A stretch of DNA of 64,000 nt from Lysinibacillus sp. FSL W8-0992 (GTDB taxonomy: Bacteria; Bacillota; Bacilli; Bacillales_A; Planococcaceae). Positions 18,968 to 28,509 of this stretch are shown here, in pieces. The stretch covers positions 4,560,380 to 4,624,379 of the forward strand of contig NZ_JBBOZQ010000001.1 in the NCBI RefSeq assembly GCF_038008685.1, in the 5' to 3' direction. The first letter of the stretch is position 1; each line of letters opens with the position of its first letter. The translations under genes and the position numbers were made by a program. The notes beneath the pieces are model-generated. The model did not search any database. It was not told the origin of the DNA and was given only the letters and a program-made list of their open reading frames with translations.

Positions 18968-19643
18968 AGCCGTAGTCACCTCCGTGCTCATCACGGACAA
19001 TCATACCGCCTTCAATCGCTATAACTCGACGACGAATGGTATTCACAATTTCGCGGTTGTGGGTTGCCATTACAATTGTCGTTCCCCGTGCATTAATTTC
19101 TTCAAACAAATTCATAATCTCCCAAGATGTCTCAGGGTCTAGATTCCCTGTTGGTTCATCTGCAATTACTACTTTTGGTACGTTCACAATAGAACGAGCA
19201 ATAGAAACACGTTGCTGTTCTCCACCAGAAAGTTCGTTCGGGAACATTCTTGCCTTATGCTTTAATCCAACAAGATCTAAAACTTCCATAACTCGACGTC
19301 GGATTTCAACTGGTTCCTCTTCAATTACCTCTAACGCAAATGCTACGTTTTCATAGACATTTAATCTTGGAAGTAATTTGAAATCTTGGAAAACTACACC
19401 GAGTTGACGGCGCAAGAAAGGTACTTTTTTATTTTTTAAATCACCTAAATTAATACCATTAACAGTAATTTCACCTGAAGTTGCTTTTTCCTCACGGTAC
19501 ATTAACTTGATAAATGTCGATTTACCTGCACCACTTGGACCAACAACATAGACAAATTCACCTTGTTTTATATTAACCGAAATGCCATTTGTCGCAACTA
19601 CACCATTCGGATACTTCTTTGTCACATTTTTCATTTCTATCAT
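18957..19643 (-). CDS. ftsE: Cell-division ATP-binding protein FtsE
   Basis: The 228-residue ABC ATPase has Walker A GPSGAGKST, the Q-loop (VVFQDFKLLP), signature LSGGEQQR, Walker B VVIADEPTGNLD and H-loop MATHN. It drives FtsX to activate cell-wall hydrolases during growth, division or sporulation. ATG at 19641-19643 gives the standard FtsE N-terminus (MIEMKNVTKKYPNG), with AGGTGG ten bases upstream. An upstream in-frame ATG would add 21 atypical residues. Confidence 0.96.
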   Translation of the reverse strand: MIEMKNVTKKYPNGVVATNGISVNIKQGEFVYVVGPSGAGKSTFIKLMYREEKATSGEITVNGINLGDLKNKKVPFLRRQLGVVFQDFKLLPRLNVYENVAFALEVIEEEPVEIRRRVMEVLDLVGLKHKARMFPNELSGGEQQRVSIARSIVNVPKVVIADEPTGNLDPETSWEIMNLFEEINARGTTIVMATHNREIVNTIRRRVIAIEGGMIVRDEHGGDYGYEI

Positions 19644-19692
19644 GTTTTTTAAACCACCTAAACCTCTTATATGTAAGATGTATTCTTTTTCT

Positions 19693-19701
19693 ATTATATC
19701 A
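19693..19701 (-). promoter_or_regulatory. Extended -10 promoter of ftsEX
   Basis: On the minus strand TGATATAAT lies about 50 bases before the ftsE start: TG, one base, then a perfect TATAAT. No good -35 is present, which is normal for extended -10 promoters. No other strong candidate occurs in the 19644-19812 gap. Confidence 0.55.
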
Positions 19702-19812
19702 CTCAATCTATGTTTTTTTATTACAGTTTTATTTCATTCGTTGGCATTAAATTCTATTTATTTAATGTTTTTTGGAATATTTTTTTAAAAACCACCAAAT
19801 GACAACAAATAA

Positions 19813-19850
19813 AAACAGGAATCGATGGAAGGTTATAGTGATTCCTGTTT
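19813..19850 (-). terminator. Second of two tandem terminators after the yvlB-like gene
   Basis: AAACAGGAATC and GATTCCTGTTT are perfect 11-bp arms around a 16-nt loop. On the minus strand the stem leads into TTTTTATTTG. It follows a first terminator by some 25 bases and protects the ftsE promoter from read-through. Confidence 0.7.
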
Positions 19851-19872
19851 CTTATTAGTAAATATTGAATAT

Positions 19873-19910
19873 AAAAAAGCATTCAAGCTATATAGCCTAG
19901 CCGAATGCTC
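19873..19910 (-). terminator. First terminator after the yvlB-like gene
   Basis: On the minus strand GAGCATTC pairs with GAATGCTTT around an 18-nt loop that can itself fold (GGCTA/TAGCC), followed by six T. It begins 8 bases past the stop codon. Confidence 0.8.
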
Positions 19911-19917
19911 TATAATT

Positions 19918-21108
19918 TTACATTTGTTGCTCGTCAGTAGTTGTATAACGAATTAAAACTGCTCCTGTTTTCGACTCGCCTTCGATAAATAAGCGATTCG
20001 CATTTTCCACTTCTTTATCAAAACGAACTACTTTAGTTAAGAATTGATCCTGTGTTTCAATTTTCGACGTATCTTGAATACCTACATCCACTTTGCCGAA
20101 GTTTGTGACAATTTTTCCGCTTAAAGACATTGTTCGAGGTACATATATTTCTACAGCTCCAGCAACTGTATGTGCTTTAATTTTTGATGAATTACTAGAG
20201 CATGTTGTCACAACAACATGTCCATTTATAGATTTTGCTTCTACTTCATCTAAAGCCCCATCTAAATAAACACGACCATTCAATGTTTCTGCTTCTAGAT
20301 CTTTACCACGTACATCAGTTAGTTCGATCGAGCCATTCGATGAATCCACTTCTGCCTTCGTAAATACTAGCTTAGAGCCCTTAATCGCACCATTAAGTGT
20401 TTTAAGTTTTAATTGATCTAGCTCGATATCTTGCAAGGCAACACTACCGTTCATTAAACGGACTGACAATTTATCTAACTTTTCCTTTGGCACAAGTAAT
20501 TGTACATTCACCTGCACAAGCTTAAGCTGACTTAAAATTCTAAGTGAGCCTTCCTCGTTCTTCACAACAAATTGTTCCAAGAAATGATTACGTGTTTCTT
20601 CCTCGTTATCATTAAGTAGCGGTGCCTTTACTTTACAAATGACTTGGAAGTTATCACCTTCACACGTTTCTAATGAAAAATTGCCGTTCGGTAATTCAAC
20701 AATGACATTTTCTACATTCTCTGCCGCTAGTTCTTCTGTATGTGTAAACTCAAATTTATCTCCAAATGGCGAAGAAACATCGAATTCTTTTACTTTTTTA
20801 ACTGCCGTATTCATCATATCCATAAAGATTGAACCGATTTGCGATAAATCTTTACGAAAATCATGCATTTCCTCTTGGAAATTTTTAGTGAAGTCTGCAT
20901 CTTTTTTCTTTTGTTCTTCTTTAAACTCTGGATCTTTAAAGATAGATTCCTTCTCTGTTGAGGATTGCTGACCCATATTCGACACATCGTTACTACTTTG
21001 AGTGGACTTGCTAGGTTGCTCTAATGCTTCTAATAATGTAATCGCCTCTTGCGCTGAAATTGTACCTTTTTCCACAAGTTCTAAAATTCGTTGACGTTCA
21101 TTTTGCAT
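19918..21108 (-). CDS. yvlB: YvlB/LiaG-like DUF4097 protein with N-terminal SHOCT-like helix
   Basis: The protein opens with a SHOCT-like segment (ILELVEKGTISAQEAITLLEALE), then a charged linker, then a long beta-helical DUF4097 domain of short repeats such as LPNGNFSLE, LMNGSVALQD, TLNGAIKGS and SSNGSIELTD, each turning on an NG pair. Relatives include B. subtilis YvlB and LiaG; their biochemical function is unknown, but several respond to envelope stress. In B. subtilis yvlB also lies in the uvrA neighbourhood. Start choice is between ATGs at 21112-21114 and 21106-21108; the latter has better spacing from GGGAGG and gives 396 residues. Confidence 0.85.
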   Translation of the reverse strand: MQNERQRILELVEKGTISAQEAITLLEALEQPSKSTQSSNDVSNMGQQSSTEKESIFKDPEFKEEQKKKDADFTKNFQEEMHDFRKDLSQIGSIFMDMMNTAVKKVKEFDVSSPFGDKFEFTHTEELAAENVENVIVELPNGNFSLETCEGDNFQVICKVKAPLLNDNEEETRNHFLEQFVVKNEEGSLRILSQLKLVQVNVQLLVPKEKLDKLSVRLMNGSVALQDIELDQLKLKTLNGAIKGSKLVFTKAEVDSSNGSIELTDVRGKDLEAETLNGRVYLDGALDEVEAKSINGHVVVTTCSSNSSKIKAHTVAGAVEIYVPRTMSLSGKIVTNFGKVDVGIQDTSKIETQDQFLTKVVRFDKEVENANRLFIEGESKTGAVLIRYTTTDEQQM

Positions 21109-21255
21109 AATCATATAGCCTCCCACAGATTGTTATATCTATTTATACGTATCCCTATGTGAAAAGTTTCACTGAAAAAATGAAAAAGTATTTACTATCA
21201 CAGATGATGAATTACTGCATTGTCGCTATTAGGTGCATTTTTGATATGAGAAAAT

Positions 21256-21364
21256 AAAAAATCTGCAAGATTTCCTGAGGGAGAAAAAGCCTTATGCATG
21301 ATGCCACAAAAGCTAACGAGCATGCGGGGTCTTAAGTCTTACCCTCGGAAAAAAGCAGATTTTT
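21256..21364. repeat. Long palindrome of the intergenic family, likely uvrA terminator
   Basis: AAAAATCTGC at the left pairs with GCAGATTTTT at the right, with inner arms TTCC..GAGGG/CCCTC..GGAA, AAG-CTTA/TAAG-CTT and GCATG/CATGC. Total length is about 109 nt. It lies 23 bases past the uvrA stop and, on the minus strand, ends with a T-run, so it can terminate uvrA transcription. Base sequence differs from the 14565 and 27654 copies, but the nested-arm plan and length are the same. Confidence 0.65.
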
Positions 21365-21387
21365 ACAATAAAATACTTTGTAATAAA

Positions 21388-24252
21388 TTATTTAGATGCT
21401 TCTACCAAAGCAGCTTCCATACGCATTCTATCACGTGTTAATATCGGTTTTAAATATTTACCTGTATAAGAGCCCGTTACTTCCACTACTTCTTCTGGCG
21501 TACCTGTAGCAACAATTGTACCACCTTTGTCGCCACCCTCTGGCCCCAAGTCAATAATGTAATCCGCTGTTTTAATAACATCCAAATTATGCTCAATGAC
21601 AAGTACTGAGTCACCATTTTCAACAAGGCGTTGCAACACAATGAGTAAGCGTGCAATATCATCTGCATGTAAGCCAGTTGTCGGCTCATCTAAAATGTAA
21701 AATGACTTACCTGTTGAGCGGCGATGTAATTCAGAAGCCAATTTAACACGCTGTGCCTCACCACCTGATAGGGTAGTCGCAGGTTGTCCTAATTTCATAT
21801 AACCTAACCCTACATCAACAATCGTTTGTAATTTACGTTGAATTTTAGGAATGTTTTCAAAGAACACCACAGCATTTTCAATTGTCATATCTAAAATATC
21901 CGCAATACTTTTATCTTTATATTTCACTTCAAGTGTTTCGCGATTATAACGTTTACCATGACAAACTTCACACGGCACATAAACATCTGGCAGGAAATGC
22001 ATTTCAATTTTAATAATACCGTCGCCACGACAAGCTTCACAACGACCACCTTTAACATTAAAGCTAAACCGCCCTTTTTTATAGCCGCGTACTTTTGCCT
22101 CATTTGTTGTTGCAAAAACATCGCGAATATCATCAAATACTCCTGTATATGTTGCCGGATTTGAGCGTGGCGTTCTGCCGATTGGTGATTGATCAATATC
22201 AATAACTTTTTCTAACTCATCCAATCCTGTTACTTCTTTATGTGCACCTGGCTTCACCTTTGAACGGTTGAGCTTTTGCGCTAAAGATTTATATAAAATC
22301 TCATTGATGAGAGTTGATTTACCAGAGCCAGAAACACCTGTCACCGCTACAAATAGACCTAATGGTACGTCTACTTTGACGTTTTGTAGGTTATTTTCTT
22401 TTGCACCTAAAATAGATAGTTTACGACCATCTGGTTTACGACGCTCAATTGGTAGCGGTATGAATTTCTTGCCGCTTAAATATTGTCCTGTTAATGACTT
22501 AGGATTATCCATTACTTCCTGTGGTGTACCTGCTGCAACAATTTGTCCACCATGTACTCCAGCACCTGGTCCAACATCAATAAGATAATCCGCTGCTAGC
22601 ATTGTATCTTCATCATGCTCTACTACAATTAACGTATTTCCGATATCACGCATATTTTGTAGCGTACTAATGAGACGGTCATTATCTCGCTGATGTAGGC
22701 CGATAGATGGCTCATCCAAAATATAGAGCACTCCTGTTAAACGAGAGCCAATTTGTGTTGCCAGACGGATACGCTGAGCCTCCCCGCCTGAAAGTGTTCC
22801 CGCAGCACGATTTAATGTTAAATAATCTAATCCTACATTGACTAAGAAGCCGAGACGTTCTTCTATTTCACGCAATACGAGTTTTGCGATTTGCATATCC
22901 TTTTCAGATAAATCGAGCTCTTTGAAAAACGTATCTGCATCCTGAATCGAATACTCTGTTACTTGTCCAATATGCTGATCTGCAACTTTCACAGCTAATG
23001 TTTCGGGCTTTAGTCGGTAGCCTTTACAAGATGGGCAAGCTTGCTGAGCCATATATTTCTCCATTTGTTCTCGTACATAATCGGAAGTTGTTTCCTTAAA
23101 ACGACGCTCTACATTACGAACGACACCTTCGAATTCAATCATCTGATCTCGCACATTGCCAAATTCATTTTCATAATGGAAGTGAATTTTATCTTTACCT
23201 GAGCCAAATAAAACCTTATCCATCTTTTCTTTAGGTAAATCTTTGACAGGTAAATCCATTGGAATATCGTAATGGTCGCATACAGCCTTTAATAGCTGTG
23301 GATAATATTGAGAGCTAGTAGGCTCCCATGGTGCAATAGCGTGCTCTAATAATGAACGATCCCAATCTGGCACGATAAGCTCAAGATCAACCTCTTGTGT
23401 CGTTCCTAAACCGTCACAGCTTGTGCACGCCCCAAATGGACTGTTAAAAGAAAACATCCTAGGCTCTAACTCTCCAATTGAAAATCCACATAATGGGCAG
23501 GCATGATGTTCGCTAAATAATAATTCTTCATGTTCCATTACATCGACAAGCACACGTCCCTCTGCTAATCGAAGGGCTGTTTCTAACGAATCACTAAGAC
23601 GAGCTGCAATTCCTTCTTTTACAACTACACGATCGACAACAACTTCTATCGAATGTTTTTTATTTTTATCTAGATCAATAGCATCGTCTAAATCGCGTAA
23701 TTCTCCATCAATTCGTACACGGACAAAGCCTTGCTTTTTCAAATCCTCAAGTAATTTTACATGTGTCCCTTTACGCCCTGAAATCATTGGTGCAAGTAAT
23801 TGCATTTTCGTACGCTCTGGATAGACGAGCAGACGATCGACCATTTGCTCAATCGTTTGAGACGTAATCTCAATACCGTGATTTGGACAAATGGGCTTGC
23901 CGATACGGGCAAATAGTAAACGCAAATAATCATAGATTTCCGTAACTGTTCCGACTGTTGAGCGTGGATTTCGGCTCGTCGTTTTTTGGTCGATTGAAAT
24001 AGCAGGCGATAGCCCCTCTATTGCATCTACATCCGGTTTATCCATTTGGCCAAGAAATTGGCGCGCATATGCCGATAATGATTCGACATAGCGACGTTGT
24101 CCTTCAGCGTAAATCGTATCAAACGCTAATGACGATTTCCCAGATCCAGATAAACCTGTTAACACGACTAATTGATCACGTGGAATTGTGACATTTATAT
24201 TTTTTAAATTATGTGCTCGTGCGCCTTGCACGACAATTTCTGTATTTTTCAC
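21388..24252 (-). CDS. uvrA: UvrABC excinuclease subunit A
   Basis: UvrA is the damage-sensing dimeric ATPase of nucleotide excision repair. The 954-residue protein has two ABC modules, each with Walker A ([12 protein letters not shown] near residue 35 and [12 protein letters not shown] near 645) and LSGGEAQR signatures. Zinc-finger cysteine pairs are intact (CPLCGF..CTSCDG and [14 protein letters not shown]). The start is GTG at 24250-24252 with AAGGGTGA upstream, seven bases after the uvrB stop, so uvrB-uvrA form an operon. It is controlled by the LexA box upstream of uvrB. Confidence 0.98.
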   Translation of the reverse strand: MKNTEIVVQGARAHNLKNINVTIPRDQLVVLTGLSGSGKSSLAFDTIYAEGQRRYVESLSAYARQFLGQMDKPDVDAIEGLSPAISIDQKTTSRNPRSTVGTVTEIYDYLRLLFARIGKPICPNHGIEITSQTIEQMVDRLLVYPERTKMQLLAPMISGRKGTHVKLLEDLKKQGFVRVRIDGELRDLDDAIDLDKNKKHSIEVVVDRVVVKEGIAARLSDSLETALRLAEGRVLVDVMEHEELLFSEHHACPLCGFSIGELEPRMFSFNSPFGACTSCDGLGTTQEVDLELIVPDWDRSLLEHAIAPWEPTSSQYYPQLLKAVCDHYDIPMDLPVKDLPKEKMDKVLFGSGKDKIHFHYENEFGNVRDQMIEFEGVVRNVERRFKETTSDYVREQMEKYMAQQACPSCKGYRLKPETLAVKVADQHIGQVTEYSIQDADTFFKELDLSEKDMQIAKLVLREIEERLGFLVNVGLDYLTLNRAAGTLSGGEAQRIRLATQIGSRLTGVLYILDEPSIGLHQRDNDRLISTLQNMRDIGNTLIVVEHDEDTMLAADYLIDVGPGAGVHGGQIVAAGTPQEVMDNPKSLTGQYLSGKKFIPLPIERRKPDGRKLSILGAKENNLQNVKVDVPLGLFVAVTGVSGSGKSTLINEILYKSLAQKLNRSKVKPGAHKEVTGLDELEKVIDIDQSPIGRTPRSNPATYTGVFDDIRDVFATTNEAKVRGYKKGRFSFNVKGGRCEACRGDGIIKIEMHFLPDVYVPCEVCHGKRYNRETLEVKYKDKSIADILDMTIENAVVFFENIPKIQRKLQTIVDVGLGYMKLGQPATTLSGGEAQRVKLASELHRRSTGKSFYILDEPTTGLHADDIARLLIVLQRLVENGDSVLVIEHNLDVIKTADYIIDLGPEGGDKGGTIVATGTPEEVVEVTGSYTGKYLKPILTRDRMRMEAALVEASK

Positions 24253-24259
24253 AAGCCAA

Positions 24260-26239
24260 TCACCCTTCTGCTTTCAATTCAAATATTGTATCGCGAAGCT
24301 CAGCTGCACGTTCGAAGTCAAGTGCTTTTGCCGCTTCCTTCATCTCAACTTCAAGAGTAGCAAGTAATTTCTCTCTTTCTGCTTTCGTCAATTTTTTGCC
24401 TTTCGTTGCCTTTGTTACATAAGACTCCTCTTCCTCTGCCACCTGTGTCGCACGAATAACATCCGGAATCTTTTTGACAATCGTTTTCGGTGTAATACCA
24501 TGTTCCTCGTTGTAAGCCATTTGAATTGTACGGCGGCGTTTTGTTTCCTCAATTGCCTTTTTCATAGAATCTGTCATATTATCCGCGTACATAATGACAT
24601 GCCCATTTGCATTACGTGCCGCACGGCCAATTGTTTGAATAAGAGAACGCTCCGAACGTAAAAAGCCTTCCTTATCTGCATCTAAAATCGCTACTAGTGA
24701 TACTTCAGGAATATCCAAGCCTTCACGCAATAAGTTAATGCCGATAAGTACATCATATGTACCTTTACGAAGTTCGCGAATAATCTCAATACGTTCTAAT
24801 GTCTTAATCTCTGAATGTAAGTATTCCACTTTTAAGCCCATTTCCTTCAAATATGCAGATAAATCTTCTGACATTTTTTTCGTCAATGTTGTTACGAGTA
24901 CACGCTCATTTCGCGCAATACGATCATGAATTTCATCAATTAAATTATCAATTTGCCCTTCAATTGGACGAACTTCAATTAACGGATCTAGTAATCCTGT
25001 TGGACGTATAATTTGTTCTACCATTTCTGGAGTATGTTCAATTTCATATGGACCAGGCGTTGCTGATACATAAATTGCTTGATGAATATGTCGTTCAAAT
25101 TCCTCAAAACGCAATGGACGATTGTCTAGTGCAGAAGGTAAACGGAAACCATGCTCTACTAGTACCCCTTTGCGCGCTTGGTCCCCATTATACATACCTC
25201 TTACTTGTGGTAATGTCACATGGCTTTCGTCGACGACGAGTAGAAAGTCCTCTGGGAAGTAATCAAGTAACGTATATGGTGTTGCCCCAGCTTCACGTAA
25301 TGTTAAATGGCGTGAATAGTTTTCAATACCTGAGCAAAAGCCCATTTCACGCATCATTTCCAAATCATAGCGTGTACGCTGCTCTAAGCGCTGTGCCTCC
25401 AATAGCTTATCTTCTGCTCTCAATAGCTCAAGGCGTTGTTCTAATTCTTGTTCAATATTGTCAATTGCTTTAAGCATTTTTTCTTCACGTGTAACGAAGT
25501 GGGATGCTGGGAAAATTGCTACATGGTCTCGATCTGCCAATATTTCTCCAGTTAAAGCATCTACCTCTCGAATTCGGTCAATCTCATCTCCGAAAAATTC
25601 AATACGGACGCAATGTTCATCACGAGATGCTGGGAAAATTTCCACAACGTCTCCTCGCACACGGAACGTCCCACGTGTAAAACTAATATCATTGCGTTCA
25701 TATTGCACGTCGACTAATTTTCGAAGTAATTGATTGCGCTCAATTTCCATCCCTGTGCGAATTGATACAACTAATTCTCGATATTCTTCCGGAGAACCTA
25801 AACCGTATATACAGGATACGGACGCAATAATAATGACATCATCACGTTCGAAAAGTGAAGAAGTGGCTGAGTGACGGAGTTTATCAATCTCATCATTAAT
25901 GCTTGAATCTTTTTCGATATACGTATCTGTTTGCGGAACATACGCTTCCGGTTGAAAGTAGTCATAATAACTTACAAAGTATTCAACCGCATTATTTGGG
26001 AAGAACTCTTTGAACTCACTATATAATTGACCCGCAAGTGTTTTATTGTGGGCCATAATCAGTGTTGGTTTTTTTACTTGCTGAATGACATTGGAAATCG
26101 TAAAAGTTTTGCCCGTCCCTGTTGCACCAAGTAATGTTTGATGTCGTTTCCCTTCACGTACACCCTCCACTAATTCTGCAATCGCCTGTGGCTGATCACC
26201 ATTAGGCTGATAAGGCGCCTGTAAATCAAATGTTTGCAC
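24260..26239 (-). CDS. uvrB: UvrABC excinuclease subunit B
   Basis: UvrB verifies the lesion delivered by UvrA and recruits UvrC. The 659-residue protein has Walker [10 protein letters not shown], the beta-hairpin region ([21 protein letters not shown]), helicase motifs ([32 protein letters not shown]) and a C-terminal UVR coiled coil ([18 protein letters not shown]). The start is GTG at 26237-26239. It is the first gene of uvrBA and follows a clear SOS box. Confidence 0.98.
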   Translation of the reverse strand: MQTFDLQAPYQPNGDQPQAIAELVEGVREGKRHQTLLGATGTGKTFTISNVIQQVKKPTLIMAHNKTLAGQLYSEFKEFFPNNAVEYFVSYYDYFQPEAYVPQTDTYIEKDSSINDEIDKLRHSATSSLFERDDVIIIASVSCIYGLGSPEEYRELVVSIRTGMEIERNQLLRKLVDVQYERNDISFTRGTFRVRGDVVEIFPASRDEHCVRIEFFGDEIDRIREVDALTGEILADRDHVAIFPASHFVTREEKMLKAIDNIEQELEQRLELLRAEDKLLEAQRLEQRTRYDLEMMREMGFCSGIENYSRHLTLREAGATPYTLLDYFPEDFLLVVDESHVTLPQVRGMYNGDQARKGVLVEHGFRLPSALDNRPLRFEEFERHIHQAIYVSATPGPYEIEHTPEMVEQIIRPTGLLDPLIEVRPIEGQIDNLIDEIHDRIARNERVLVTTLTKKMSEDLSAYLKEMGLKVEYLHSEIKTLERIEIIRELRKGTYDVLIGINLLREGLDIPEVSLVAILDADKEGFLRSERSLIQTIGRAARNANGHVIMYADNMTDSMKKAIEETKRRRTIQMAYNEEHGITPKTIVKKIPDVIRATQVAEEEESYVTKATKGKKLTKAEREKLLATLEVEMKEAAKALDFERAAELRDTIFELKAEG

Positions 26240-26312
26240 GCATGTCCCCGTCCTTTCCTTCCAATTTGTACATTTATTTTAGCATAGCAGTATTAAAATA
26301 TCGAACATTTAA

Positions 26313-26326
26313 CGAACGAATGTTTG
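26313..26326 (-). promoter_or_regulatory. LexA (DinR) SOS box of uvrBA
   Basis: CGAACGAATGTTTG fits the Bacillus LexA consensus CGAAC-N4-GTTYG. It lies about 75 bases upstream of the uvrB start, where a repressor site would cover the promoter. uvrBA is an SOS operon in B. subtilis, which supports the call. A partial half-site, CGAAC, occurs just beside it at 26302. Confidence 0.85.
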
Positions 26327-26544
26327 TTATTTTTCTTCATTTTCAATTTCGGTACGTGTATGTTGATGTAGCATTTGAAGTTTCTCTTAGATGTAACACT
26401 CTTTCAGAAACAACAAACTTCTATCCTTTATACCTATGATTAGATATATACCCTTTCTTTAATCATAGAATTCTAGAAAAATAAAAGATTTTACAATTTT
26501 TCATTAAACATAATAGTGCTGATAACATCTATTTGTAGATAAAC
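26327..26544. other. Intergenic DNA between uvrB and the IDEAL-domain gene
   Basis: No gene is seen in this AT-rich stretch. The one visible structure is a perfect 9-bp inverted repeat, CTATGATTA (26434-26442) and TAATCATAG (26460-26468), with a 17-nt gap and no T-run. It could be an operator or a relic. Confidence 0.4.
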
Positions 26545-26577
26545 AAAAAAATCCGCTCTCCTGTAATTGGAGAGCGG
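26545..26577 (-). terminator. Terminator of the IDEAL-domain gene
   Basis: CCGCTCTCC and GGAGAGCGG form a perfect 9-bp stem around a seven-base loop, followed on the minus strand by ATTTTTTT. It starts 11 bases past the stop codon. Confidence 0.92.
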
Positions 26578-26587
26578 TCTTATCATA

Positions 26588-26830
26588 TTATTCACTTGCT
26601 ACTTTGTGTAAAGCCTCTAGTTCAGTTGCGTATAAGTGAAAAGCTTTTTTATCTCGTTCATCGAGTGTTCTATCTATCAGAACCATTAGCTTTTCTTCAC
26701 GATGCATACGCTGGATATGATTTAAAAATAAATCTAAATAAATCTCGTTCAATAATTTCTCTGCCTCATCAACTTTTTTTGACTGACCTACGGCTTTTAG
26801 AAAATCTGTGTACGAATAATATTTATCCAA
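26588..26830 (-). CDS. IDEAL-domain small protein
   Basis: The protein is about 80 residues and ends in the IDEAL motif region (LMVLIDRTLDERDKKAFHLYATEL), a short helical module found in Bacillales proteins and thought to mediate protein contacts. The N-terminal part (DKYYSYTDFLKAVGQ) is helical and charged. The longest reading starts at GTG 26837-26839, but that codon overlaps the GAGGTGA ribosome-binding site; TTG at 26828-26830, five bases later, is a better start. The gene is monocistronic and its function is unknown. Confidence 0.8.
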   Translation of the reverse strand: MDKYYSYTDFLKAVGQSKKVDEAEKLLNEIYLDLFLNHIQRMHREEKLMVLIDRTLDERDKKAFHLYATELEALHKVASE

Positions 26831-27058
26831 CGATCTCACCTCGATCCTTTTCTAAATTATAAGAAAATTTAGATTAAAATGCAACGCTAAACAAATAAAA
26901 ATCATCTATTATTTATTAGAATTATAGCGGAATTTCGAGCAAATTCCTTAGGGAAAAGCATCAATTATCTATATAATTTCGGTTTATATCTATATTTTCA
27001 GAATGCATTTTTGTCATTTACACTACAAATAATCACTATTAAAAGGAGGCTTTTACAT

Positions 27059-27568
27059 ATGTCATCAAATTATGTGAATGGTTATTTAATGTCTTTTAAT
27101 ACTTATTTATTGGAACCGATTCAGCATGAATCTAAAATTTTTACTCGAGTTATTGACAAGCATAATGAGCTTATTGTGACACGCAAACCTTTGCATGTTT
27201 TACGCAAATCTTGCATCTCATTAGGCACGACTTATGAAGCTGCAAAACATTCTGCAAAACGTTTTTTTGGTAATCAACATAAGCTCCCTATAGTCGTCGC
27301 ATATGATTATGGCTTTCCTTGCATTTTTTTACCGACCTATTCGCCAAACTCTATACACAATATTTGGATTGGGCTCCATGCAATTTCCAATATTTCGCCG
27401 AGTAGTGAAGGATGTATTATCACATTGAAAAATGATATGGAAATTGAGCTGCCGATTAAATATGCTTCGATTAGTAAACAATTTGTTAATGCTTCTATGC
27501 TTTATAAACATTATATGGGTGAGCGTAAACAACTTAGCCACGATGCTCCGTACCATCCACCATTTTAA
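27059..27568 (+). CDS. comK: ComK-family competence transcription factor, paralog 1
   Basis: The 169-residue protein aligns by eye with B. subtilis ComK throughout: the N-terminal KIFTRVIDKHNEL corresponds to KICSKIIEKD, then the KPLHVLRKSCISLGTTYE block, IFLPTYSP, and the C-terminal DMEIELPIKYASISKQFVNA. ComK binds AT-boxes (AAAA-N5-TTTT) and activates DNA-uptake genes; comFA and comFC in this window belong to that regulon in B. subtilis. The protein is shorter at the C-terminus than B. subtilis ComK. ATG at 27059 has AAAGGAGG upstream and is preferred over an ATG at 27011. It is one of only three plus-strand genes here. Confidence 0.88.
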   Translation: MSSNYVNGYLMSFNTYLLEPIQHESKIFTRVIDKHNELIVTRKPLHVLRKSCISLGTTYEAAKHSAKRFFGNQHKLPIVVAYDYGFPCIFLPTYSPNSIHNIWIGLHAISNISPSSEGCIITLKNDMEIELPIKYASISKQFVNASMLYKHYMGERKQLSHDAPYHPPF

Positions 27569-27577
27569 TGAGAAGGT

Positions 27578-27604
27578 TTACTATTACTATTACTATTACT
27601 ATTA
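27578..27604. repeat. TTACTA hexanucleotide microsatellite
   Basis: Four and a half perfect copies of TTACTA start 10 bases after the comK paralog 1 stop codon. The tract is noncoding. Its position in the 3' end of the transcript means copy-number change would not alter the protein but could alter mRNA structure. Confidence 0.85.
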
Positions 27605-27653
27605 AGGTGAGTAGGGTGAGTCCTTACATCGTTATTGCATTGGATATTCTAAA

Positions 27654-28403
27654 GCGTAAAAACCCACTTCGCTTTCCGCGGGCACACACGTAAGCCGCAA
27701 CCGTCGCTGTCGCGCCGTTTGTTACGTCTTACGCTCTGTGCGTTCCCGCAGGAGTCTACGTGGGTTTTTACTTGGAAATTCATATATAAATGTTCTACTA
27801 GCAGTGCCTAGTAGGATATTGCATAGCTGGAGTTCCTGTGCCTTTCTATGCATTGTACTTCTAAAGCGTAAAAACCCACTTCGCTTTCCGCGGGCATACA
27901 CGTAAGCCGTAACCGTCGCTGTCGCGCCGTTTGTTACGTCTTACGCTCTGTGCGTTCCCGCAGGAGTCTACGTGGGTTTTTACTTAGGAAATATATATTA
28001 ATGTTCTACTAGCAGTGCCTAGTAGGATATTGCATAGCTGGAGTTCCTGTGCCATTCTATGCATTGTAATTCTAAAGCGTAAATTCCCCTTCGCTTTCCG
28101 CGGGCATACACGTAAGCCGTAACCGTCGCTGTCGCGCCGTTTGTTACGTCTTACGCTCTGTGCGTTCCCGCAGGAGTCTACGTGGGTTTTACTTGGAAAT
28201 TCATATATAAATGTTCTACTAGCAGTGCCTAGGAGGATATTGCATAGCTGGAGTTCCTGTGCCTTTCTATGCATTGTAATTCTAAAGTGTAAAAACCCAC
28301 TTCGCTTTTCGCGGGCACACACGTAAGCCGTAACCCTCGCTAACGCGCGGTTTGTTGCGTCTTACGTTCTGTGCATTCCCGCAGAAGTCTACGTAGGTTT
28401 TTA
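27654..28403. repeat. Tandem array of four long palindromes with conserved spacers
   Basis: Four copies of the palindrome, about 115-118 nt each, begin at 27654, 27866, 28077 and 28287, a period of 210-212 bp. Each runs from GCGTAAAAACCCACTTCGC to CGTGGGTTTTTACTT with minor changes; the last is the most divergent. The spacers of about 94 nt are also nearly identical and contain two small inverted repeats, CTACTAG/CTAGTAG and TGCATAG/CTATGCA. The array fills the gap between convergent comK and prfB. Apparent reading frames inside it are repeats of the same DNA and lack gene features. Confidence 0.9.
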
Positions 28404-28473
28404 CTTGGTTAACCTACTAGCAGTGTTATGAAAATTCAGAATTGTTTGAGTGACTGGCACTTAAAATGAGAAA

Positions 28474-28500
28474 ACCTCAGAAGCGTAACGCCTCTGAGGT
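28474..28500 (-). terminator. prfB terminator
   Basis: On the minus strand ACCTCAGAGGCG pairs with CGCTTCTGAGGT (one mismatch) around a three-base loop and is followed by TTTTCTC. It begins 10 bases past the prfB stop. Confidence 0.85.
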
Positions 28501-28509
28501 CTTCATTGA

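Noticed and set aside
27984..28322. A 112-codon minus-strand frame with an internal repeat
   Set aside because: It is made only of the tandem palindrome array; its internal repeat is the DNA repeat and there is no start signal or family resemblance.
27654..28403. Possible CRISPR array
   Set aside because: Repeat units are about 211 bp, the spacers are nearly identical rather than unique, and no cas gene is near.
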